A stretch of 64,000 bases of DNA from Lycocorax pyrrhopterus obiensis (lineage: Eukaryota; Chordata; Aves; Passeriformes; Paradisaeidae): assembly GCA_014706295.1 (NCBI GenBank), contig JACSVZ010000009.1, forward strand, positions 35,650,268 through 35,714,267, written 5' to 3'. The notes under the pieces were generated by a model, which saw only the letters and a program-made list of their open reading frames with translations, ran no database searches and was not told the origin of the DNA. Position 1 is the stretch's first letter. Every line of letters begins with the position of its first letter. Made by a program: the position numbers and the translations under genes. This document shows, piece after piece, positions 38,768 through 52,488 of this stretch.

Positions 38768-41509
38768 TCTATCCTCTGCCATTATAGTCCACCATCATAC
38801 TGGTCTTCCGAGGCTAAACATATTCATCCTCTCCCTTATCCCTACTTTTATTGCCCGTTGGGGCATGTTTTGGCTGTGCAAACAACTATTGTGTTCTGAA
38901 GAATGTTATCAGGACACCATGATCTCACTTCTGTTGTCTTCTGCCCTCATCCTGTCTGCTAGTGTCCAAGTCAGGGTGATTTGACATCTTTTGGTGGCCC
39001 AGTGGGGATGTTTTTGATAGTGGAAGTACCAGGTAACTGGTTGTAGACTTGCGAATTAAGTTTGAAAGCATGTCGGGAAGAGACTGTCTACTAAAGCATT
39101 AATATTCATGAGTAAGAAATTAATGTCCCTTTCTGCTATTTGAACTATTATTAATTCTTATTATTATGATTTTGAGAGCCATTATACACATTGATAGGCT
39201 AATGAACAGTCATTTATAAAGGGATTTTAAGACAGTTTATTCCTAGGAAGGAAATGCTAGCACTCTAAGATGTGCTTTGCACTATTTCAAACCCCTAATT
39301 CTTGTTGCTTGCTTTACTGCACATCAGGGTGATTTCTACCTAATCCAACTGTCTAAAGTAAGCTGCGATTTCCAATCAATCTTCTCTTTATTTGGCCTTT
39401 ACTGCCATAGGATCTACAAATCCGTATTCTTACCAACTCTACTTAAAAAACCTCTATAAACAACAATTAGGTGTTTTCAGTGGTTTTGGAGCTCTTCTGT
39501 ATGTTAATAGTCCTGAGGCAAAGTAAAAAATCTCTTTTCTTCAGTATCATTTCCATTGCAGATGATTCTTTGGCTACTCATGCTAATTAATTTGCCTGGA
39601 CAGTACTGAGCTGCTAGAAAATTTCCTCTCTTCTCCAGTTTATAGTGAAACAGAGACTGTAGTATCTGTTCCTCAAAAATTAGAATTATTAGCATGCAGG
39701 GATGGGGTGTGCATTACAGTTAGAATAATGCCAGAAAGAAAGCAACTTGGTTCCCAGATTTCCATGGTGATTATGTCCCTGCTCCAGTACTCAAGACCCC
39801 TTAGTCAGAGCCTTGAACTAGTTAAGTAAGATGAAGGGGTCTAAAAACCTACCTGTAGTAGGCAGTAACGAGTTCCCAATAATATTTATGGGGATGTAGT
39901 CATTTAGCAGGAGTTTTCATGAGGAATTAGAACCCTAGAGGTGCAATGGACTCCTTATGCTGATATTATTGTAAAGACCATGGGGAAAAAAATCCATAGC
40001 AAGCTTAGTATCAATTTTCCTGGATGCTACTGCCATTTTAATTACGTGCATGGGAACAAAACTTTACAGTACTGTGTATTAGGCAAAGCACTTGCTCTCC
40101 ACCTTCAATTTCTCCTGCAAATAACTTTAGATATGGCCATACTATTAGAACAATTTAGATACGACCAGAATATTAGAAGATAATTCAGGGTGGTAGAGAA
40201 ACTTGGAATTCTGCTTGCCAGGCTGAAGCTGGATAATAACTGTCCATAAATCTTATATCAGAGAACTTATAAATGATAAATGGAAGGCCATGAGACCTCT
40301 GGCCCAATACTAATTTTGTCCCTTAGGATTTGGAAAGTAGTGTGGTTTTGTTTTTTTTTTTTTTTTCCAATGGCTTTGTCTGGTATTACTGGCAAGTCAT
40401 TTTGTGTTATTTTGGATGAAATATGCACTTCTAAAGTGTGCCCAAATGCTGCTAACAAAGTCAGGTTCAGCCACACTTAGATTACTCTGTACCACAAATA
40501 GTTCTATTGATTTTCTGGAAGATCAACAGACGTAGTTCAACAGATTGTCTGCAAGTAAAATTGTGCTTCATGTGAGTAAGGTGGTAGAGGTGCCAATAAC
40601 TGAAACAATCACCTTATTTACAGAGCTCAACCCTCGTGGCCATACAAACTTTTGACAGGACTTCAGCCACTAAAGTCTACCCCTAAAATCTGTTTAGAAA
40701 TGCTAACAGGTAAATGTGTTAGCTGATTCTAAATCTTTATTTTGATTGAACTAGTTTCCTTGAAATGTCTCAGGCAAAGGCATGGAGAAAAAGAAATTTG
40801 TCTACTACAGTCTCTGTGCACTGATGGCTGATATCCACAGCACAGGAAATATTTAAATATCCACTAGTCCTTCCAGATCTTTTCAGCTGGAGCAATCTGT
40901 ATAGACTATGCATCTGTATAGACAGTGCATCTGTCCAGCTGCAGTTAAGAAAAAAACCTCACTGATATTCCACAAAGGAAAATTCCACCCAGTTCCCAAA
41001 GCTGCAACATCTGTCTCTGGTTTGGGAGGCTTGAGTTCAGGTCTTTGATTTTCTCTGCAACAGGTTGGAAAGATTACTACATTGGAAAGATTTTTTCAAT
41101 GAGGTCTAGTGATTATGCCTTCATTTAAGTTCCTTATCTCTAATATGAATTTAATAGGTGCCACATAAGCTCTGTAGATAAATAGAAGATTTATTGTTTA
41201 AAATGCACACACAGAGGCAGATGTGTGTGTATTTATATATGTGTACTCTAAATAGAAATCCTTCTGCCAGAATTACGGTTCTCCTGCAGACAGTTTTCTG
41301 AATGAACGTATCGCGTACTGCTGTGGGTTTCCCACTTGAGGCAGACGAACAGCGGAATGAGATTAATAAAAAAAAGTAGTGTTGAAAATCTGACTTGCAG
41401 GTTTTCAAGTGGAATCCACAGCATCATATGTCTCAGGTCTCAGTGTTGGGAACAGAAAACATGGGATCCATATCTGCCACCAGGTCGCTGGTGAAGGGAC
41501 ACATTCCTG
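38768..41509. other. Intronic sequence without recognised genes
   Basis: AT-rich. A T run at about 40351-40367 and a 17-bp tandem repeat at 40895 (listed) are the only features seen. Confidence 0.5.
40895..40934. repeat. 17-bp tandem repeat, about 2.3 copies
   Basis: Unit ATCTGTATAGACTATGC at 40895-40911 is repeated at 40912-40928 with two differences, then the first six bases recur to 40934. Confidence 0.85.
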
Positions 41510-41820
41510 AAGGGAGATTACAAAAAGATGGAGAGGGACTTTTTACAAGAGCCTATAGTAACAGGACAATGGGGAATGGATCCAAACTGGGAGTAGGTTT
41601 AGCTTAGATATTAGGGAGAAATTCTTCCCTTTGAGGGTGAGGCCCTGGCATAGGGTGCCAGAAAAGTTCTGAATGTCCCGTCCCTGGGAGTGTTCAAGGC
41701 CAGGTTGGACAGGGCTTGGAGCAACCTGGTCTAGGGGAAGGTGTCCCTGGCCATGGCAGGGAGTTGGAACGAGATGATCTTTAAGGTCCCTTCCAACCCA
41801 GATCACTTGATTCTATGATT
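41510..41820 (+). mobile_element. CR1 LINE 3' end, plus strand (longest copy in the window)
   Basis: About 310 bp aligns in order with the CR1 3' region: 'gggagattacaaaaagatgg', 'agagggactttttacaagag', 'gatattagggagaaattctt', 'gggagtgttcaaggccaggt', 'gagcaacctggtctagggga', 'gatgatctttaaggtccctt' and a terminal 'gattctatgatt'. The 3' end is well kept, suggesting a younger insertion than the other copies. No coding capacity remains. Confidence 0.95.
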
Positions 41821-44800
41821 TGTAGGGCACTAGATCCAATCAGCATATGTGGCTTCCGTCCTGGCAATCCCCCCAAGGATCAAGCCCCCCAGCCACTTAG
41901 ACAAAGCAATCCCCCATCTCTGGAGCTCAGGATTTTCAGCCCGGACAGGAAAGGAAGCATTTCTCCACGTGGGGAGATGCAGAGCCATAGGCACCTAAAG
42001 ATCCTCAAAGGTCACAATTGTAGTACCTAATTAGCCTATGCACCTTCAGGAGTATATAGCAGCTGAATAAAGTTTTTCAGAATTTAAGTGCCTAGACACC
42101 ACCTAAGGTCCACATTAGATACTCATTTAATTTTTGTTTTTTTCAAGATCTGGATTTTTTTTTTCTTTGATTGCTCTGATAGACCATTAACACTTTTTTC
42201 GAATGATTTCACACATATCCTTTCGATATATCAATTAAGGTCTCCTGGTGCATGCTAAGCAGAATTCTCAATGTCATTCCTATCAATCCTACAATGTTAT
42301 GTGTTACCCTACTATACGGAAACTGAAGATGGTTATTTAGCATTTACACACGATAGACTTTTGTAACTTTTTTGGTTAGCAAAAGTTATTAGCTAAAAAT
42401 TATTTTACAGTTTTGCTCATCTGTGACACTGGTTTTTACTGGTCTGGTCTGACAAAATCTATGATGGCAACATAGCAAAGCAATAAATTCTTCTTCCATG
42501 GGAAGAACAGACTTGTTTTAACCCTCAAAAGCTACCGGTGCTATCAATAGTTGTCAGTCCTCTCCATGCTGGTCAGTTGTCTTCATCTCCAGCATTGCTG
42601 GCATTAGTAAGAAGGTTTTCTCTGAGCTTTGGCTCTTGTTCTGCTTCACAAAGGGCCCTCAAGAACCCTCTGCCTGTGTGGCTTGAGGCAACATGTTGCA
42701 GAAACTCACATCAATCTGGGCAATGATCACGCTTCGGTCTTCAGCAGACCACAGCAAATTTTGCACTGAATAATGTAACTTTTGAGGAGTTTGCACAGAA
42801 GCTGTCTGCACCAAAATCAGGCAAAAATTAAAAAAAAAAAAAAGGTGTCGGGAGGCAATAAACAAATCAAGTCATCGATACATAATCATGACCAAAGAAC
42901 TGAGCTGCATTGGTTGAAAATATAATGTAGGAAGGACCTGCTCTGAACTACTATGCAGTGTTATGAAAATAGTAGCTGGGAAACAGAAAGGAAGTAAATA
43001 CATTCATTTATTCTGACAGTCATAACATCCTTGTATCATCTTGGTGGAAAGTTACAAAAGATGTCTAAAGAGATTTTCAAAAGACATCTAAAGAAACCTC
43101 ACTCGAGGCTTACAAAGAACAAGGCTCAAGGCCAACTCGTCTTGGAAAGACAAGTCAGCATATTGCACTGTAAGAAATCCATGACAGTCTCTTAACATCA
43201 TCACGTAATAGGTTCCTGAGAAACCAAATCTTATCAGTCTCTGGCATTATGCAAATTTCTGTCATAATCTCAATCTGTGGGCTTCGAGTCCTAATCAAAC
43301 TGCCTTCAGATTCACAGTTGGCGAGCCTCCTATTGAAATCGTTTCTGTATCCTCCATTTACTTGTCCAAGGAAGTTTTGGGGCTTGGCATGGCATCAGAA
43401 AGCCTCAATTTCATGTGAACATGGGGATTTATAAACAAATCCAAGGTCACCACAATATATTTCACATGATACATCATAATTAATACACTTTTTTGGCCAA
43501 ACTTAAATATGAGAAGACAGTAGAGATCCATAAACTAATGTGAACAGAAACAAAACAACTGTGTAGAAACAAGAAGTAATCAAAAGTTAAGGTGCACATT
43601 TTTAAAAAATTTCTTAAAAAAAAAGGAATGATTTTATGAGTAGCATAATCTCAGGGATCGCCAGCCATGCAAATGTATGAATACGTGTGTGGTATATACA
43701 TTCTCCAAAACACAATAACACTGAAAACAATAGCAGCTAATTCAGAATGTGGTACTGGGTATTTTCAGTGGGATTTGAATAGTATTAAATCCATTTTTGA
43801 AATATTCTTGAAACCTTATCTGGAAAGTTGTGTGAATATCTGATTCAAGAATGATTAACTGATATTGGTAGCAAAGGAAAAAACCCTCACATTTTAGAAG
43901 AGATGTTAGATGATACAGGAGGCAGAGAGACTACAAGAGAAGGCTTCTAATCTACGGGTGTTAACAATGTACAGATTAAAAGTGTACATGATCATCCTGA
44001 GTGAAACAAATAAGTAAAAGAAAATATAAGTAAAAAATTTAAATCTATTTAAGCTGTAACATTCCCAGCATTATAGATACCATATTCTAACACAGTCTTC
44101 ACTTAAATTCAAGCCAATAATAAAGAATATCTCCACTGAAGATGTAAATGGAGGCTGTTGTATTTGCAGTAGCAGCAAACTGGAAACCAGAGAGGTTCAC
44201 TCCAAGCTTTTTGCTCCCAGGAGGTGTCAAGGAACAATGTGTCCTGGTAACCTCCCAGTTCTTTCTCAATGACCTTTTCTTCGCAGTTGCAAACTGTTTC
44301 TGCTCAACAGCATTTTTAAATAGATCTTTTCAGGTCTGGAAGCAACTGTTTTAGGGGGAAAAAACAAAAAAAATTGGAGGTCGTGTCTTTGAATAGATTT
44401 TATCTTTTGAGGTGTAAAGTAGCCCAGCTTAAGAAATTAAGAAATGTTAAAAAAAAAAGGAAAGAAATTGATAGGTAAGACATTTCTTCCTTCTTTTCTT
44501 TTCCTTGGAGAGTTTTAATTAAGTTGTTGGAAGGGAAATGAAAACAAAATCTATACATTAAAATTTACCTCCTCTGCAGGGCTTTTCCCTGTGAAGGATG
44601 CTCAGGTAACACCTGTCCATAGGCAGCCTGATTCTAGATTTGGGTTTTATTTTTCTAAACAAGACCCTCTGGCTTTAAAACAAGATATGTTGTGATATTT
44701 ACTAATAATTTTCTTTGGATAGCGCACAATTCTGGTAAAAAAGAACAAGTCATAAAACTCAAATCTACACTGAAACAACAAGTTAACAGGATTTTCCCCT

Positions 44801-45821
44801 TTGTAAACTTTACCTAACACAGTGTTCTGGTGATCCCATCAAATGAAAGAATATTTAAATTATATTTAATGAATAAAATTTACCTTTTGAGGAAGAGCAG
44901 AAGCCCTGCAGAACCTCACTGAAAGGGCTACACCAGTGATTAAAATTGTCTTAATATTACAGGGACAGAAACACGGTTTAATTTGCTCTTATAAATATGG
45001 TGGAGGCTTTCCAATTATCATCAAAGGAAATTAGAAAGTTTTAAAAGAATCTGCACTTGAATTTTTCTATCATGCAAAAGTTTGCATAGAAGGGACATAT
45101 TCTCCCCCATCTTAGACTTTTTTGTTATTACAGTTATAATTTTTTTAGCATAGCAGAAATTTTATTGCGGATGCCTGGCCTGTCTCTTAACTCATGCTAA
45201 TTATATTCATAATTAAATGTTAAACAAGAATTGACTAGGCCAACTGGCTTGCACAGGTGTTTGTGATATGAATGGTTTAATGCTCCCACAATAAATTATT
45301 GGATACAAATCTGCAGTAATCTACATAGAGAGAACCCTTTTCAAGAACTTTGATGTACGTGGTAGGTCCCACACCGTGCTTTGAAGCCAGGGCTTGCAAG
45401 CAGTGCTTCCAAGAGGGTTTTATGTCTAAACTGTGACTTGTCCTGAATTGCATGAGCACTAACATGGCTAAAAGGTTTTTTTCTGGGTTCTTACCTGCCA
45501 TGGGATGCAGGTGTTCAGAGCATTATCGTTTATGGGAAGGTGGAGTAGTCACTGGATGCTTGGTGGAAACGGCATCTGCCTCACTTCGACTTGCAAAACA
45601 GCAGTTTATATTTGTGACTAATGACCAGATTAATCACAGAGGCTCCAGAAACTCTGTCAGCTTCACACCGATTGCTGGTTCTCAGAGGATGGAATCAATC
45701 ACTTACAAAGGGAAAAAGTCTGGGGTTTCAGTTTGGTCCTCTTCCACTTAATTTTGGGGCATGGAAAGTAGTCTGCTTGTGTAATTTAAATTTCATCTGT
45801 GGTTAAAAGACTCTTTTTGCA
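41821..45821. other. Intronic sequence without recognised genes
   Basis: 'taggcacctaaagatcctca' near 41990 recalls an old sauropsid repeat, too weak to call. Several A runs (42829-42843, 43614-43624, 44449-44458). No exon or RNA gene recognised. Confidence 0.5.
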
Positions 45822-45998
45822 GGGGTAAAGAACTGTCACAGCTGCCCAGGGAGGTGATGGAGTCACCATCCCTGGAGGGATTTAAAAGTGGCATTCCTGG
45901 GGACATGGGTTAGTGCTGGACTTGGCAATGCTGGGGAAATGGTTGGGCTTGATGACCGTAAAGGTCTTTTCCAACCTAAGTGAACCTGTGATTCTATG
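45822..45998 (+). mobile_element. CR1 LINE 3' end, plus strand
   Basis: The blocks 'cagctgcccagggaggtgat', 'ggagtcaccatccctggagg', 'gatttaaaagtggcattcct', 'gttgggcttgatgaccgtaa', 'ggtcttttccaacctaagtg' and 'tgattctatga' follow a CR1 subfamily whose body includes 'tttaaaag' and a 'tggacttggca' block. A minus-strand open frame that covers it (45863-46267) is only its shadow. Confidence 0.92.
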
Positions 45999-48495
45999 AA
46001 AGAAAGGGCAGAAGGAAGAATAAAGCCAATTTGAGAGTCTGTATCTGGGTTAACATAAGGGAAACCCATGGAGGAAATCAAGCAGGAGAGAGTGGTGAAA
46101 GTGAAACTGAGAAATCCAATCAACAACACTGGGCAGGAAAGGGCTGGGAAGGAGAGAGAGGAGGAGCTCTTTAGTAACCCTGTAACCTGGAGTGTTTGGG
46201 GAAGGCAGGAGGAGAGGAACTTCTCCTGAGGGTTATCTGGAGCTCTTGACAAAGTGAGAATTGGCACTCTGGGTTCGAGGGGAAAAATGTTTCATCAGGC
46301 TTGTGAATGAAGCTTCCACTTGGGGAAAGCAATAACAGGAGGAGAAGCAGCCTATAATGCCCCAGTTACACAATTTCAGAGGTGCAAAAAATGGAAGAAG
46401 TGTGGCAGGGAAAGTGAGAAGAGAAGACCAGGAAGGGAGGGAGAAGGAGAAACTCCAAGAGGGTCATCACCCACGGTGCTGTGCTGTCTTCCTCCCTCCC
46501 TACATCTTCCTACCATCCAGAAGTTTTTACCTTTCCAAATAAGAGTAGCACCACACATCTGTGTGGTGACAGGTGTGATCTGAAGCAGCGAAGATTAGCA
46601 TGATAATGCCTAGGTGAAAGAAAGGTGACAACTGAGTTGTTCTCTGGTCCTCATCACGTAGATATTTGAGAACCTGGTACATTATTTGAAGACCTAGACT
46701 GCTACAGCTGTGGTATTCAGAGTAGGTTCTAACTTTATGGAGTATTTCTATGCATTCTAAATGTTTCAAGCAACTGAGTTAGGGGAAAGCGCATAAACTT
46801 AGCCTTCAGGCTCAGGACTATGAAAAACCTTTGGGTAAGAGTCTGGTAGATGAAAAATTAAGTCGTATAAACCATATTTTTTCTGTACCTTTATCATTGA
46901 GCAGTAATTAATCAGAAAGGAGTTACAGCAGCTCATTTTCTCTGGAAATGTTCTAGAAATTGTTTGGCATAGAAAAAGAAAGGAGAAATTAAAAGTTCTA
47001 AAAATTCCACAAAGTAGGCAGATGCAGAATCAAGTCACAAATGGTCACAAAAGTGACCTCACAGTTTACCACAATAGCAGAAATATACTAAAGGGCATAA
47101 AAAACACATCAATTCAATGAGAAGAATAACAGTAGCACTATCTGCAGAATGCTCACTGAATTTCACAGAATGTCTGAGAAAAGTTGAGACACAAGTTTAA
47201 ATCAGGCCCAAATTTGCCAGGGTGGAAGTCCAAGCTCCCTTTCCCTGGAAGCTTCACCCCGTGGCATTGCTTGACACAGGCCTGGATGCCCGATTTCCCT
47301 GTTTTGAGCAGGTCTGTGTCTGCCAGTGGAAATGCAATTGCAAACTGAAATACTTTGGGAAAGCACTGATGTCTCAATGTGAGGGTAGGCTGGTGTTCTT
47401 ACCAAGGCTGGGCCAGAGTTCAGAGTTAATAGGATTTATAACGTCTCTTGAGGGACACAAATTGTGAAAAAGTGGTGCTGGAAAACTGGGTAATGTGGCT
47501 GCGGAAAAGCATCCTCAGCAGCTGTACTCCACCAGCTGTACCAGACAGCAGCTAACAGGGAAGTCAAGAAAAGTAAGAAATAGTGTGGGAATGGGAACAC
47601 TGACTAGTGCTGCACATCCTCCTCCTAAACGGGTGTCAGGGAGCGTGAGGCCCTGAGGCCACAGGAACTCGTCAGACATGACTTTTAGTTTTAAGGATGC
47701 TTCTTGGGATGCAGGAATATTTGTTCAATCCACTGCCTTCTGCTGATAGCACAGGTATGGAATTTGAGTTACCCACAGTTTTAAAAAATGCAATTTGTCT
47801 TGGTTCCTGGAGAATCAAACTGCTCTGTTTGACTCCCTTCTATGTAAAATTCATGAGCTTGTTAACCCTTGTGGCTGCTGGTACATTTTGGTCCCAGCAC
47901 CAAGGCTTTAATTGCCTGCGAAAGTAGTACCTCACACAGATAATCTCGTTGAGATCAGGAGCACCACCTCACTCACCAACAGCTCATGGCCTGACTCAGT
48001 CACTGGTAAACACTTTTGAGTGATAGTGTTAACACTGGGAACAAAAAACCTGCAATCCAGGCACAAAACCTCTTCACTGAGGTGTGCTTAGGTGGTCAGA
48101 AAATCAAACTGCACGTTGTTCACTCATACACAACAGAAGAACTGAAGCAACCAGAAAGGACTCTCAAAGGTTTTAGGACCCCAAAATGTGACTGAGAGCT
48201 GGAGAGCTCACACAAAACACGTGGTGTTTGTAGCTTGTTATCAGGAGAGCCCCGGGAGCAAGGGGAATATTTTCCAAGCTGGCACTGCTACCATGCCCTG
48301 TAAAGGGCAAGAGCTGCACACACAGAGAAGGAGTGAGGTAGCCAGGACTAAACCTCAACATGATTTGCATGGCTCATCTTCTCCCAGAACTCCTGCAGGT
48401 GCCATTGAAAGTAGAAGGACAGGAAGGAGATCAGCCTGGTTCATCCACGGGGTGCCTACTCGCAAGGGCAAATAAAGTGAGCGCACAAGCCGCAA
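45999..48495. other. Intronic sequence without recognised genes
   Basis: A purine-rich stretch lies at about 46380-46465. No exon or RNA gene recognised. Confidence 0.5.
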
Positions 48496-49254
48496 CTTCT
48501 TTCTTTTTCTCTTCTTCCTTTTTATTTTCTTTTTTTTTTTCTTTTTCTTTTTGTTTCCATTTTCTTCTTTCTCTCTTTCTTCTCCTTTCTCTTTTCCTTT
48601 CTTTTGGTTTTTTTTCTTCTCCTTCTCCTTCTCCTTCTCCTTCTCCTTCTCCTTCTCCTTCTCCTTCTCCTTCTCCTCTGTTTATCTTTTTCTTTTTGTG
48701 CAGGTTTTCTTTTTCTTTTTCTTTTTCTTTTTCTTTTTCTTTTTCTTTTTCTTTTTTCTTTTTCTTTTTCTCTTTTTCTTTTTCTTTTTCTTTTTCTTTT
48801 TCTTTTTTTCTTTTTCTTTTTCTTTTTTTCTTTTTCTTTTTCTTTTTTCTTTTTCTTTTTCTTTTCTTTTTCTTTTTCCTTTTCCTTTTCCTTTTCCTTT
48901 TCCTTTTCCTTTTCCTTTTCCTTTTTCTCTTTTCCTTTCCCTTTTTCCCTTTTCCTTTCCCTTTCCCTTTTCCTTTTCCTTTTCCTTTTCCTTTTCCTTT
49001 TCCTTTTCCTTTTCCTTTTCCTTTTCCTTTTCCTTTTCCTTTTTCTCTTTTCCTTTTCCTTTTCCTTTTCCTCCTTTTTTCTTCCTCCTCCTTTTCTTTC
49101 TTTTTTCCTTTTCCTCTTTCTTGTCCTGTTTCTTTTCCATTCTCTTTTTCCTTTTTCTTCATCACTTTCTTCCACTTTCCTTTCCCCTTTCTGTTTCCCT
49201 TTCAGTTTCCTTTTCTTTTCTTTTTTCCCCCATTTTCTCTTTTGAATTTCCCTT
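48496..49254 (+). repeat. Long polypyrimidine (T/C) low-complexity tract with (CTTCTC)n, (CTTTTT)n and (CCTTTT)n blocks
   Basis: About 760 bp is almost purely C and T on the + strand. A CTTCTC hexamer array spans 48616-48678. After an interruption (48679-48704) there are 418 consecutive pyrimidines from 48705 to 49122: CTTTTT hexamers to about 48877, then CCTTTT hexamers, then mixed T/C. The minus strand is the matching G/A purine run. Six long frames here (up to 331 codons of Phe/Ser/Leu or Lys/Arg/Glu) are products of the repeat, not genes. In the ARHGAP15 transcript this would be an intronic pyrimidine-rich RNA. Confidence 0.97.
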
Positions 49255-52200
49255 TCAAACAAGACCAGACTGGAGAAGCAGGAAGGCTTGCCTGGCAGGC
49301 AGGTTTATACACGCTTCTGCAGCTCCAGCTCTGGGCTATCAAGTGCCACTTCTAGAACAGCCTTTTCCCTGGCTCGTGTTCCATTTGCATCTGGATGTTC
49401 ACATGCAGCCAGGACTAACCTACACTCTCTGCAGCTGAGGTCGTTGCTTGGTTTTCTTTATACCACAGATCAGGGCACCTGATGAGGCCACATTCCTGCT
49501 TGCAAGCTTAAGTGTATAATTTAAAAAAAAAAAATTAAAAAATTAGCCCACTGTGGAGAGAGAAATCCTCTACAGAGAAATAATAAACCGTGATGAGAGT
49601 AACCACTTCAGGAGATGTTAGAATTTGATCCAGGATCTGTGTTTTTGCTTTGAAGCAGTAGTTGTCCTTTAGTTCAGATGGTATTTGTGAATTGCTGCCT
49701 CAAAAAAATAAAAAGGGGTCTTTTGGCACATTCTTTAGGCTGATGACAGGCAAAATGAAGTAGATTCTGTCTCAGAAATCTCCAAAAATAATCTTAGGTT
49801 TGACATAACACACCATGTCATGAAGTGATATAAGCCACACAAGCACAAAGCAGGCTTTAAATTTAAAGAAGAATAATCCTATTTTCAGATAGGATACTTT
49901 CCATCAATTTGGATAACAAATATCTGATGCAGAATATAGGCATGTTAGTGTTGAGATCCCTTTAAAAGCTGCAGTTCCTGGTAGCTGGTGTCTGTGGCAG
50001 CCTGCTTTCTACCTGTGCTCTCTGAAATTTGCTCAGACCATCCACACACACACATGCATAAAAGATTTCTATCTGGAAATAAAGATCTGCACCTTTTTTT
50101 TTTTTTTTTTTTTTTTGCTGCCTTTAACCCCTCAGCACCAGTGATCCAGAGTTCCCGGAGCTAAAGAGTGATGCAAAATGCATTAATGCTTAGCACTGGG
50201 AAATCCCAACTCCTGGTGCCAAGAGGTTCATAAATATAGTAATGAAACCTCTTGACTCAAAAGTGAGCACTATTTAACAGAACAAGCATGAACAGCCTTT
50301 AGGAGATTTTGCAGCTGGATTTGTTCCACTGTGTCAGAGCTGAACCTCCATGATAGTAGTTTTAAAAAACCGTGCATGGTTAAAATAGAGAGTTTAAGGA
50401 AGCCAGGCAGCCAAAAATTAAAACTAAGTAAATCCATGGAAAAGAAAAGTAAATATACTGCTGCACCCCTACCAGAAAAAGAGGCATCAAGATTCCCCAG
50501 TATGAAACCAGTGACAGATGTCAAGGTCTTTAGGAAGTGTCCACTAAGCTTTATTTTGCACATGTTCCTGAACAACTAAAAAGAGTACTTTGTGTGATAA
50601 TTTACTAGCAAATCAGTATCAATAAATCAGAATCATGTAAGCAGTCATGTTTATTATATCCTTGTTGCTTAATATTCATGATAGTAATTTATTTTTATAG
50701 TACAGTTTCACTGTTATCTCCTCCTTTGCTGTAACTTTGAGACAAGCAAGCTGCAAAAGTAGAAGGTCAGGTAACCCTTTGAAGACTGTAAAAGTTCATT
50801 CACTTGGAATTTGCCTGCTTTGGGGTTTTTTTTTCTAATGCTTTAGTGGCTCTTTAAAATATTTATACTATCATTCCTAACCTAGCATTATTTATTTAAC
50901 AAATATCTCTGCAAAATGAGAGTTGCATAGCAGTGTATGGATACCAACTCTATGAATGAAGAATCCAAAGTTTCTAGAGCTGCTGAATTGAAAATGGTCA
51001 CGAAATCTGGTTTTAAGGTCCGTATTTTAACAGACTACTTTAACAAAATTTAAAACTTACAATTATTTAAGGTTTCCTGATGTTTTTCAATGGCAAAACT
51101 TGTTAATCAGGACGGCAGTGATAGAAACAGGAGGTTTTATCCATGGGACATGCAGAGTACAAACAACTGCAACTTCTACCTGTCACTCCTGCTGAAACAC
51201 CTCATTACTGAGGCCTTAGTAACTTAAGATCTGCTCCTTAATAGTGCATTCTGATTTAACTGAGTATCTCTTTTATTTTTTTTCACATGTACTTTTAGTA
51301 AAAAAATGCATTTCAGCTGTGCCAGTTGAGGTACAAGGACCTCTATTGTTCCTTTAGTGCAGTCATAAAGCACAATTAAGTTTAATGAGAAAGCACAAAT
51401 TCAAGGATGATGTAGATGTCAAGATGTTCTCTATTTTCTATAAATCAGAAATCAACAGAATTGTTGATTTTCTTTGCATTCTTTTCAAAAAATATTTTCC
51501 TGTGCTGCTGATCTGCTTCACTATTTCCCCCCCACACTGGGTTTGTGTAGCAGAAGAACCATTCAATATGTAAAACTCTTCTGGTTAAAGGCAGCCTGTA
51601 ATTATACAATGGCCTCGTTGGTGTGTCCCCTTGTCTTTCAATTAAGGATGAGCTTTTGATGAAGCTGTATCGGTTACTGCGCATAATCAATTGTTTCTCA
51701 TCCAGGAACATATTTTTCATTAGACAGGAGGTGGAGGCCACACAAAAAAATATTGCTGATCAGATGAATGAAGTCTAAACCTACCTCATCACAAAGATAA
51801 CATCTAAAAATGCTTCAGGTTTATTTATGGCAAACAAAAATGTGACTAGGCTTCAAGAGATGATGGAGATAAGCAGACATAAAAGACATTTTTATTCTAA
51901 GTGTAAACTATCATTAAATGTATTTAGATTTATACTCTATAATTATTATGATTGTAGCAATTAATCAATCAACTGATTAACATGTAGGGTCAGCAGGACA
52001 CAGTGATCTTATCTCGAAGCTTGAATTAATTAATTATTCCTTACTCTACATTATTATTTTCTACTCGTGTATGTTTTCTTAGTGTCCCTATTGAAAAAAT
52101 ATATCCTTTTTTTTTCCTATGATGTATTGAGTCGAGCACGGGAAGACACTGACGTACATTTACTAATTTGCCATCAGAATTTCAAATTAATTAAAATATT

Positions 52201-52488
52201 TTTAAAGCATTGCATAATTTTTAACTACTTGTTATATTCTAATTAGCAAGGTTCAATTAAATTGTTTTCAACGTAGCAACTTAAGAGCTCTCATCTCTTC
52301 AAGTGGAGTCAAATTCAGCGGGTGTATATGGTTGCAATGATATAATTCCATGTTCATTATCCCACAAGCCAGTGAAGTCTCTGAGCAGAGTATTTGTTTA
52401 CTGTCTGTGGCAGTGTGAGGATTTTCCCGTTCCACAGGCAATCCTGCTGTCAGGAGTTCTTCCTGAAATTCAGCTACGATTCAATTTG
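49255..52488. other. Intronic sequence, AT-rich
   Basis: A 23-base T run at 50094-50116. The 51940-52270 part is dense in homeodomain-type ATTA cores. No exon recognised. Confidence 0.5.

Noticed and set aside
41985..42120. 'aggcacctaaagatcctcaa' and 'aagtgcctagacacc' resembling old sauropsid repeats
   Set aside because: The match is too short and scattered to define a repeat or its boundaries.
45863..46267. 134-codon minus-strand frame
   Set aside because: It runs through the reverse complement of a CR1 tail and has no protein similarity that I recognise.
46271..46280. 'gggttcgagg', tRNA T-loop-like
   Set aside because: No acceptor stem, anticodon arm or A-box at the right spacing.
46590..46602. 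13-base match to U6 snRNA (gaagattagcatg)
   Set aside because: The flanking sequence does not follow U6 on either side, so a U6 pseudogene is not supported.
48360..49438. Long open frames of 152-331 codons on both strands, rich in Phe/Ser/Leu or Lys/Arg/Glu
   Set aside because: They are translations of the T/C hexamer tract in different frames; overlapping frames on both strands all stay open because the repeat lacks stop codons.
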